Assembly: GCF_029968035.1 (NCBI RefSeq)
Contig: NZ_JASCIQ010000026.1
Span: 1 to 64,000, forward strand
DNA from: Streptomyces cavernicola
GTDB lineage: Bacteria > Actinomycetota > Actinomycetes > Streptomycetales > Streptomycetaceae
DNA: 64,000 nt
Direction of reading: 5' to 3'
The position numbers and the translations under genes were made by a program. Shown piece by piece: positions 57,922 through 64,000 of this stretch (position 1 is its first letter; the number at the start of each line of letters is the position of its first letter). Below the pieces are notes generated by a model, which was given only the letters and a program-made list of their open reading frames with translations, was not told the origin of the DNA and made no database searches.

Positions 57922-58527
57922 ATGACCGACCCGGTGACGCTGGACGGCGAGAGCTCGATCGGCGAGTTCGACGAGAAGCGGGCAGAGAACGCCGTACGGG
58001 AACTCCTCATCGCGGTCGGCGAGGACCCGGACCGCGAGGGGCTGCGGGAGACGCCGGCACGCGTGGCGCGGGCGTATCGGGAGCTCCTCGCGGGGCTCTG
58101 GCAGGAGCCCGAGGACGTTCTCACGACGACCTTCGACCTTGGGCACGACGAGATGGTCCTGGTGAAGGACATCGAGATCGTTTCGTTCTGTGAGCATCAT
58201 CTGCTGCCGTTCCACGGGGTGGCCCACGTCGGGTACATACCGGCGGAGAGCGGGAAGATCACCGGCCTCTCGAAGTTGGCCCGGCTGGTGGAGGTGTACG
58301 CCCGCCGCCCGCAGGTGCAGGAGCGGCTCACCACGCAGATCGCCGACTCGCTGATGCGCATCCTCGAGGCGCGCGGAGCGATCGTGGTGGTTCAGGCCGA
58401 GCACATGTGCATGTCGGTGCGCGGCATTCGGAAGCCGGGCGCCAAGACGACGACCTCGGCGGTGCGCGGCCAGCTGCGCGACGCCACGACGCGGGCCGAG
58501 GCGATGAGTCTGATATTGGCGAACTAG
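57922..58527 (+). CDS. folE: GTP cyclohydrolase I
   Basis: 201 residues; makes 7,8-dihydroneopterin triphosphate from GTP, first step to folate. Zn and catalytic motifs are FCEHHLLPFHG and AEHMCMSVRGI; IPAESGKITGLSKLARLVEVYARRPQVQERLT is the signature region. ATG 57922 follows GGAACGAGGCAC. The other folate genes (folP, folB, folK) are just to the right on the opposite strand. Confidence 0.97.
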   Translation: MTDPVTLDGESSIGEFDEKRAENAVRELLIAVGEDPDREGLRETPARVARAYRELLAGLWQEPEDVLTTTFDLGHDEMVLVKDIEIVSFCEHHLLPFHGVAHVGYIPAESGKITGLSKLARLVEVYARRPQVQERLTTQIADSLMRILEARGAIVVVQAEHMCMSVRGIRKPGAKTTTSAVRGQLRDATTRAEAMSLILAN

Positions 58528-58553
58528 GCACGTTCGTTGAGTAATGCCCGATA

Positions 58554-58591
58554 ACGTCCCTCTCGGGTCGAACAGGACCCGAGGGGGACGT
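58554..58591. terminator. Long hairpin after folE
   Basis: ACGTCCCTCTCGGGTC (58554-58569) pairs with GACCCGAGGGGGACGT (58576-58591), one T-G wobble, loop of six. Perhaps a terminator of folE; no clear U-run. Confidence 0.65.
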
Positions 58592-58734
58592 ACGTGCATA
58601 CGGGGATACCGAGCAGTTCGGCACACGCTGTACGACTTCCGTCTCGACGGGCAGCCTGGCTTCCCGCTCAACGGCCATGTGGCGCACCGGAGTTGGTGAT
58701 CGACGTACTCGGTGCCGAAGCAGCGGGCCGGGCT

Positions 58735-59220
58735 TCAGGCCGCGGCCGCGCCCGGCTGGTCCTCGTCCCCGTCCTCGGGGAGCTTGCAGACGCGCTCCAG
58801 GAACAGGGCCGCCGCGATCACACAGGCGCCGGCCACGACCGCGAAGCCGGCGTAGATGGCCTGGTCGCGGCGGGCCGGGATCTCCAGGAGGCTGAGCAGG
58901 AAGACGCCCGCGCCGCCGTAGACCCCCGTGACCAGGGCCGCGACCAGGGCGCTCGCCTGGCCGAAGACCAGGGCGCGAGCGGCCATCATCGGGTCGACGC
59001 CCTTGGCGCCGGGGCGGCGTTCGCGCTGGGCGCGGAGCCGGGCGCGGATGGAGAGCGCGGTGGCGAGCAGCACGGCGGCGATCACGCCGAGCACGATCGG
59101 CGCGGCCAGGGGGACGCTCGGCAGCTCGCCGAGCGCGTCCCAGAGCCGGGCGCCGGCCCAGGACAGCACCCCGGCCACCACGAACAGGCCGATCAGCGTC
59201 CGGATGCGCAGCTGCTTCAC
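58735..59220 (-). CDS. DUF3180 small membrane protein
   Basis: 161 residues with four hydrophobic segments (about 10-28, 36-56, 84-104, 119-140) and a basic loop RARLRAQRERRP; DUF3180 is an actinobacterial family found next to folate genes. Function unknown. GTG 59220 has GAGGCGACC upstream. It lies 77 bases downstream of folK on the same strand. Confidence 0.85.
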   Translation of the reverse strand: MKQLRIRTLIGLFVVAGVLSWAGARLWDALGELPSVPLAAPIVLGVIAAVLLATALSIRARLRAQRERRPGAKGVDPMMAARALVFGQASALVAALVTGVYGGAGVFLLSLLEIPARRDQAIYAGFAVVAGACVIAAALFLERVCKLPEDGDEDQPGAAAA

Positions 59221-59297
59221 GGTGGCGGTCGCCTCTTTCGTCGTGCTTCGTACGGGTCCACGGGCCCCTCGGCGAGGCCCCGTCCTGACCCTAACGA

Positions 59298-59897
59298 CTA
59301 CTCGGGCAGCCGGAGTTCCAGGTCCACGCGGGGCGTCACGCCCGCGCGGGTGACCTGGCCGAGCAGCTCCGTGACGGGGCCGCGGCCGGGGATCTGCGCC
59401 TCGGGGTCGACGTCGTGCCAGGGGGCGAGGACGAAGGCCCGCTCGTGCGCCCGCGGGTGCGGGAGCGTGAGCTCGGGGTCGTCGGAGACGACGTCCTGGT
59501 ACGTCACGATGTCGACGTCGATGGTGCGCGCGCCCCAGCGCTCGTCCCGTACGCGGTGGAAGGCCTCCTCGATCGCGTGCGCCCGCTCCAGGAGCGAGGA
59601 CGGGGGGAGCGTGGTCTTGATGACGACGACCGCGTTGAAGTACGAGGGCTGGCTGCCGGGCTCGACGCCCCAGGGCTCCGTCTCGTACACCGGCGAGACA
59701 GCTTTTACGCGCAGGCCCGGGGTGTCCTCCAGGGCGTCCACGGCGCCCTGGAGGGTCTCCAGGCGGTTGCCGAGGTTGCTGCCGAGGCTGATGACGGCGA
59801 ACTTCGGGTTGTTGAGGGTGGCGTCCGCGGCGTCCACCTGTTCCACCACGGAGGCGGGCACCGGCTGTACGGTCGGGTCGCTCTGCTGCGTGTTCAT
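59298..59897 (-). CDS. folK: 6-hydroxymethyl-7,8-dihydropterin pyrophosphokinase
   Basis: 199 residues, transfers pyrophosphate from ATP to the pterin. Key motifs: AVISLGSNLGNRLETLQGAVDAL, VYETEPWGVEPGSQPSYFNAVV, and RWGARTIDVDIVTY with its metal-binding Asp pair. The first 35 residues form a disordered extension (MNTQQSDPTVQPV). ATG 59897 overlaps the folB stop as ATGA. Confidence 0.96.
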   Translation of the reverse strand: MNTQQSDPTVQPVPASVVEQVDAADATLNNPKFAVISLGSNLGNRLETLQGAVDALEDTPGLRVKAVSPVYETEPWGVEPGSQPSYFNAVVVIKTTLPPSSLLERAHAIEEAFHRVRDERWGARTIDVDIVTYQDVVSDDPELTLPHPRAHERAFVLAPWHDVDPEAQIPGRGPVTELLGQVTRAGVTPRVDLELRLPE

Positions 59898-60253
59898 GCA
59901 CGGCTCCGGGTGATGGTGACGGTGACGTCGTCGAAGGGGACGGTGATGGGTGCGTCCGGCTTGTGCACCACCACCTCGACCTCCTGGACGCCTTCGTGCT
60001 TGAGGCACTGCTGTGCGATGCGTTCGGCGAGGGTCTCGATGAGGTCGACGGGCTCGCCCTCGACGACGGCCACGACCTCCTCGGCGACGATGCCGTAGTG
60101 CACGGTCTTCGTCAGGTCGTCGTCGGCCGCGGCCGGCCTGGTGTCCAGGCCGATGACCAGGTCCACGATGAAGGTCTGGCCCTCTTCGCGTTCATGGGCG
60201 AAGACACCGTGGTGCCCGCGGGCCTTGAGGCCGCGCAGCGCGACACGATCCAC
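59894..60253 (-). CDS. folB: Dihydroneopterin aldolase
   Basis: 119 residues, the standard length. Converts dihydroneopterin to 6-hydroxymethyl-dihydropterin. VALRGLKARGHHGVFAHEREEGQTFIVDL and VDLIETLAERIAQQCL are conserved. The GTG at 60253 is chosen because AGGAG lies at a good distance; GTG 60262 would place AGGA against the start. Coupled to folK by ATGA. A 190-bp gap with a CGGGGA/TCCCCG hairpin separates it from the upstream NTF2-like gene, so an own promoter is possible. Confidence 0.95.
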   Translation of the reverse strand: MDRVALRGLKARGHHGVFAHEREEGQTFIVDLVIGLDTRPAAADDDLTKTVHYGIVAEEVVAVVEGEPVDLIETLAERIAQQCLKHEGVQEVEVVVHKPDAPITVPFDDVTVTITRSRA

Positions 60254-60443
60254 GCGAATCACTCCTGCAATCGTCGGTTCGGCGGGTCCCCGCCGAGTGC
60301 GGTCGGCTCGCGAGACCCATTCGAATCTACCTGCGGGGTCTGACAGTGCGTGCCCACGGGGGCTCTGGACGTGCCGGGCCGGGGCTGGTAGCCGCCCATA
60401 CCCCGGGGGCGGGGAATCCAATCCCCGGAGGGCGTCTCCCCAC

Positions 60444-60971
60444 TCAGGCGGGTGTCTCGCCGCCCTCGGTGCTGCCGCCGGCGCCCTCTTCGTCGTCCGT
60501 CTCGGCGAGCACGGGCGAGGCGTGGTGGGACCACAGCTTCCAGCCGTCGGACGTGCGCCGGAACACGTTCGTGGCGACGACGAGCTGGCCGACGAGCGGT
60601 CCGAGGTCGGCGCCCTCCTCGGCGGGGCCGCCGCTGAGGATGTTCTCCGTGCAGCTGACGAGGGCGGTGTCGGCGTGCACCGAGACCTTCACGTCGGTGA
60701 GGAAGAACTGGATGTACTCGGTGTTCGCCATGATCAGGGCGTACGACCTGAGGACCTCGCCGCGGCCGGAGAGCGCGGGCCAGCCGGGGTGCACGCAGGA
60801 CACCGAGCCCGCCGCGTCGTCGCCGTCCACGTCGCCGGCATCGGAACCGGATCCGGCGCCGTCGTCGGGCAGCCAGAGGTCCGAGACCGCCTCGAAGTCG
60901 CCGCGCTCCAGGGCCTCGTAGAAGGACGTGTTGGCGGTCTCGACGGCTTCGATGTCGGTACGGGGCGTCAC
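60444..60971 (-). CDS. NTF2-like/SnoaL-type protein coupled to folP
   Basis: 175 residues, nuclear transport factor 2-like fold: IEAVETANTSFYEALERGDFEAVSDLWLPDD, CVHPGWPALSGRGEVLRSYALIM and WKLWSHHASPVLAE, as in small SnoaL_3-type proteins. No catalytic set can be read, though conserved polar residues (Asp, His) line the pocket. Its GTG overlaps the folP stop as GTGA, so the two are co-translated. A Gly/Asp insert (about 37-56) is atypical. Possible roles: a pterin- or folate-related isomerase or a binding partner; unproven. Confidence 0.88.
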   Translation of the reverse strand: MTPRTDIEAVETANTSFYEALERGDFEAVSDLWLPDDGAGSGSDAGDVDGDDAAGSVSCVHPGWPALSGRGEVLRSYALIMANTEYIQFFLTDVKVSVHADTALVSCTENILSGGPAEEGADLGPLVGQLVVATNVFRRTSDGWKLWSHHASPVLAETDDEEGAGGSTEGGETPA

Positions 60972-61831
60972 TGGGCTCCTTCTACGGCGCGGGCTACGCG
61001 GACGGCGTCGGCGGTGGCGCGGACCTCGTGGACGCGGACCGCCCAGGCGCCCTCGTGGGCGGCGATGGCGGAGACCGCGGCGGTCGCGGCGTCGCGTTCA
61101 CGGGCGGGCGGTGGGGCGGAGTCCGGGCCTGCGGCCAGGACCCGGCCGAGGAAACGTTTCCGGCTGGCGGCGACCAGGACCGGCAGGCCGAGGGCGCGCA
61201 GCTCCCGCATGTGGGCGACCAGGGCCAGGTCGTGCTCCGCGTCCTTGGCGAAGCCGAGGCCGGGGTCGAGGACGATCCGCTCGGGGGCGACGCCGCCCGC
61301 CACAACCGCCTCTACGCGCGCGTGCAGCTCGCTCACGACCTCGCCGACGACGTCCTCGTACACCGCACGGCTGTTCATGTCCTCGCTGAAGCCGCGCCAG
61401 TGCATGACGACGAAGGGGGCCTCCGCGGCGGCGACGGCCGGGATCATCGCGGGGTCGGCGAGGCCGCCGCTGACGTCGTTGACCAGGCCCGCGCCCGCGG
61501 CGAGCGAGGCCTCGGCGACGGCGGCGCGCATGGTGTCGACGGAGACGGTGACGCCCTCCGAGACCAGGCCGCGCACGACGGGCACGACCCGGCGCAGCTC
61601 CTCGTCCTCGTCGACGCGGGTGGCGCCTGGACGGGTGGACTCGCCGCCGACGTCGACCAGGTCGGCGCCCTGGGCGACCAGGTCGAGGCCGTGCTTGACG
61701 GCGGCCGTGGTGTCGAACCAGCGGCCGCCGTCGGAGAAGGAGTCGGGCGTCACGTTGACGACTCCCATCACCGCACAGCGGTCCCACTCCGGAAGGCCTT
61801 CGACCGTGCCCCGGCCGTGCAACGTACTCAT
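60968..61831 (-). CDS. folP: Dihydropteroate synthase
   Basis: 287 residues, condenses the pterin pyrophosphate with p-aminobenzoate; target of sulfonamides. MGVVNVTPDSFSDGG and DVGGESTRPGATRV are the two pterin-site signatures; VNDVSGGLADP and LDPGLGFAKDAEHDLAL with VAASRKRFLGRVL follow. ATG 61831 is chosen from the MSTLHGRGTVEGLPEWDRC start. First gene of the leftward fol group. Confidence 0.96.
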   Translation of the reverse strand: MSTLHGRGTVEGLPEWDRCAVMGVVNVTPDSFSDGGRWFDTTAAVKHGLDLVAQGADLVDVGGESTRPGATRVDEDEELRRVVPVVRGLVSEGVTVSVDTMRAAVAEASLAAGAGLVNDVSGGLADPAMIPAVAAAEAPFVVMHWRGFSEDMNSRAVYEDVVGEVVSELHARVEAVVAGGVAPERIVLDPGLGFAKDAEHDLALVAHMRELRALGLPVLVAASRKRFLGRVLAAGPDSAPPPARERDAATAAVSAIAAHEGAWAVRVHEVRATADAVRVARAVEGAQ

Positions 61832-61886
61832 GCCTCCAGCGTAGGCCCGTACGGGGTGTGGCCTGTACGGAGCGGTCCGCTGCGGC

Positions 61887-63788
61887 TCAGACGGCCCGGA
61901 CGTCGCGCCGGCCGAGGCGCTCCTGCGGCTCTGTGGCGGGGCTGTGCGGGCAGGGGCGGCGCGGGCGCGGGGCCGGGCGCAGGAAGCGGGGCGCGGCGAG
62001 CGTGACGAAGCCCTCGGCCTGCAGGGCGGCGACGCCGATGCGGGGCAGGTCCCGGTTGCTGCGGAAGACCACGAAACGGGGCTCCCAGCGGGGGCGGAAC
62101 TTGGCGTTGAACCTGTACAGCGACTCGATCTGGAACCAGCGCGACAGAAACACGAGCAACGCGCGCCAGGTGCGCAGAACCGGGCCCGCGCCGAGCCGTT
62201 CGCCGCGGGCGAGCGCGGAGCGGAACATCGCGAAGTTGAGCGACACACGCGCGATGCCGAGTTTCGGGGCGGCCTGCAGGGCGGCCACGATGAGGAGTTC
62301 GTTCATGCCGGGGTCGGCGGCGCGGTCGCGGCGCATCAGGTCGAGCGAGACGCCGTCCTCGCCCCAGGGCACGAAGTGGAGCACGGCCTTCAAGTCCCCG
62401 TGCGGGCCGGGCACTTGGTCCTGCCGGTGGGCCGTGGCGATCAGGCAGTCGCCGTCGGTGGGGTCGCCGATGCGGCCGAGCGCCATGGAGAAGCCGCGCT
62501 CCGTCTCGGTGCCGCGCCAGTCCTCGGCGGCGCGCCGCAGGCGCGCCAACTCCCCCTCGCTCAGGTCGCGTACGCGCCGTACCCGGGTCTCGTAGCCGCT
62601 GCGCTCGATGCGCCTGACCATCTGGCGCACGTTGCGCATGGCGCGCCCGGCGAGGGAGAACTCCACGACGTCCACCACCGCCTCGTCGCCGAGTTCGAGG
62701 GCGTCGAGGCCGGTCTCGCGGGTCCAGACTTCGCCGCCGGTCTCGGAACAGCCCATGACGGCGGGGGCCCAGGAGTGCTTCCTGGCCTCGTCCATGAACC
62801 GTTCGATGGCGCCGGGCCAGGCCTCCACGTCACCGATCGGGTCGCCGCTCGCGAGCATCACGCCGGAGACGACGCGGTACGTGACGGCCGCCTTGCCGCT
62901 GGGCGAGAAGACCACGCCCTTGTCGCGGCGGAGCGCGAAGTGGCCGAGGGAGTCGCGGGCGCCGTGCCGGTCGAGGAGCGCGCGCAGGCGGGCCTCGTCG
63001 TCCTCGGTGAGCCGGGCGGCGGGGTGTTCGGGGCGGAGGGCGAGGTAGACGGTGGTGAGGGCGGTGAGCATGCCGAGGGCGCCGAGCGAGTAGCCGACGG
63101 TCGTGCCGGTGCGGCCGGTGTAGGCGAGGGGGCCGTCGACGCCGAACAGGCCGTACACGACGTGGGTGAGGTAGTCGGCGAGGCTCGGGTCGCCGACCAC
63201 CTTGCGCGGGTGGGTGGCGACTACCAGCGTGCCGAGGCCGAGCGAGAGCGTGCCCATGAGGAAGAAGTTGGCGAGCGCGGGACGGCGGCTGTGCGGGTCG
63301 GGCAGGGCGGCGAACTCAACCCGGTGGCGCAGCAGGAGGGCGAGCAGCAGGCCCGCCAGCAGGACGCCGACGAGCGAGTGCCGGTACGCGAACTGGGCCG
63401 CGGCGCCCGCCGGGAGCAGGAGCACGGCCGCCCGCCAGGCCCGCCGCTTGCGGCGCCTGAGGCCGTGCGCGAGGAGCAGCAGGAGCACGCCCGCGCTGAG
63501 CGCGAGGGCGGCGGCGAAGGGGCCGAGGGCTCCCGGCAGGACCTCGGCGAGGGCGTGGAAGCGGCTGTGCCGGAAGCGCGGGAAGACGCCGGCTGCGATG
63601 TCCAGGAGGCCCACGAGCGTGCAGGCGGAGGCGACCAGGGACGGCACCTTCTCGGGGCGCGGGCCGCGCAGCGCGCGCGGGCGCAGGGTTCCGCGCGCGG
63701 CCGCCGGGCCGGCGGCTCGGCCGTGAGGTATTGGTGCGCGGTGAGGAGACGGTGCGTCATGAGGAGTCGATGCCCCCTCGCCCGACAT
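61887..63788 (-). CDS. MprF-like phosphatidylglycerol lysyltransferase
   Basis: 633 residues. An N-terminal membrane block of about six helices (60-250) is followed by a DUF2156 (LPG synthase C-terminal) domain at about 290-600 with FALRRDKGVVFSPSGKAAVTYRVVSGVMLASGDPIGD, FSMALGRIGDPTDGDCLIATAH and GMNELLIVAALQAAPKLGIARVSLNFAMFR. The family transfers an amino acid (usually Lys) from tRNA to phosphatidylglycerol, lowering membrane charge and giving resistance to cationic peptides. No lysyl-tRNA synthetase domain is fused. Start ATG 63788 or 63812. Confidence 0.88.
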   Translation of the reverse strand: MSGEGASTPHDAPSPHRAPIPHGRAAGPAAARGTLRPRALRGPRPEKVPSLVASACTLVGLLDIAAGVFPRFRHSRFHALAEVLPGALGPFAAALALSAGVLLLLLAHGLRRRKRRAWRAAVLLLPAGAAAQFAYRHSLVGVLLAGLLLALLLRHRVEFAALPDPHSRRPALANFFLMGTLSLGLGTLVVATHPRKVVGDPSLADYLTHVVYGLFGVDGPLAYTGRTGTTVGYSLGALGMLTALTTVYLALRPEHPAARLTEDDEARLRALLDRHGARDSLGHFALRRDKGVVFSPSGKAAVTYRVVSGVMLASGDPIGDVEAWPGAIERFMDEARKHSWAPAVMGCSETGGEVWTRETGLDALELGDEAVVDVVEFSLAGRAMRNVRQMVRRIERSGYETRVRRVRDLSEGELARLRRAAEDWRGTETERGFSMALGRIGDPTDGDCLIATAHRQDQVPGPHGDLKAVLHFVPWGEDGVSLDLMRRDRAADPGMNELLIVAALQAAPKLGIARVSLNFAMFRSALARGERLGAGPVLRTWRALLVFLSRWFQIESLYRFNAKFRPRWEPRFVVFRSNRDLPRIGVAALQAEGFVTLAAPRFLRPAPRPRRPCPHSPATEPQERLGRRDVRAV

Positions 63789-64000
63789 GTCCCCATCTAT
63801 CCTGGCTGGCATCGCATCCCGTAGTTCTGCGAGAGAGTTCGGAGCCCGGCTTCTGCGGTTACGCCGGACAAATTGCGCCCTCTAGGACGGCGCTTCCGGG
63901 AGGCGGGTTCACTCCCCGCCCGGAAAACCGGTGCAGGAGACCGGAAATCCGGCATCGGAGGCCGGATCGGATCGGACCGGTCAGGGCCGGATCGGACCGG

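Noticed and set aside
58594..59913. Frame of about 439 codons on + across the hairpin and over DUF3180 and folK
   Set aside because: It is antisense to two confident genes and shows no domain.
63813..64000. Right-end repeats GGATCGGACCGG
   Set aside because: Short low-complexity repeat of a few bases at the window edge; its context is cut off.

Overview
The window is chromosomal DNA from a streptomycete. GC content is very high, starts are often GTG or TTG, neighbouring genes overlap by ATGA, GTGA or TGATG, and several families are typical of Streptomyces: TipA, the DUF397/ATPase/XRE triad, actinobacterial topoisomerase I with a Lys/Ala tail, and a membrane-fused thymidylate kinase. Most genes are housekeeping genes; no prophage, CRISPR array, transposase or biosynthetic cluster was seen.

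Layout. 0-12 kb holds DNA metabolism genes on + (methyltransferase, topA, MFS-dTMP kinase fusion, holB), a secreted tripeptidyl-aminopeptidase-like lipoprotein and tRNA-Thr(CGT). 12-23 kb is a complete phenylacetate island: paaABCDE (ring epoxidase) and a beta-oxidation/ALDH operon (paaN-thiolase-enoyl-CoA hydratase-hydroxyacyl-CoA dehydrogenase) on -, divergent from paaI-paaK on +. A degenerate second copy of the tRNA 3' end plus terminator lies between tRNA-Thr and paaE. 23-35 kb is a mixed accessory stretch: a large LRV-like repeat protein, a MarR/metallo-beta-lactamase pair around a 41-bp palindrome, a HIBYL-CoA hydrolase-like enzyme, a family A polymerase, a quinone-oxidoreductase/HxlR pair, a DUF2786 protein, a FUSC membrane protein and a lipoprotein.

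36-38.5 kb is the zinc-starvation ribosomal set: rpmB-rpsN on -, rpmG-rpmE-cobW-rpsR on +, around a Zur-like box. 38.8-41 kb is a DUF397/anti-sigma-like ATPase/XRE regulator triad. 41-46.7 kb carries an aldehyde dehydrogenase, PadR regulator, DinB protein, glutamate decarboxylase and tipA with its promoter. 46.8-64 kb is core: YbjQ, DedA, ThrE-like exporter, ppa, dacB, DUF2342 metalloprotease, tilS-hpt-ftsH, the folate genes folE, folP, folB and folK with two small partners, and a MprF-like lysyltransferase.

How genes work together. Phenylacetate is activated by PaaK, epoxidised by PaaABC(D)E, opened and oxidised by PaaN and beta-oxidised by the three enzymes of the upstream operon, with PaaI rescuing CoA from dead-end thioesters. 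Both divergent paa promoters carry an ACCGnnnGTTCGGT palindrome, yet no TetR gene lies in the window. Under zinc limitation the zinc-free ribosomal paralogs replace zinc-binding ones, with a CobW-family partner. folP, folB, folK and folE supply folate beside tilS, hpt and ftsH.
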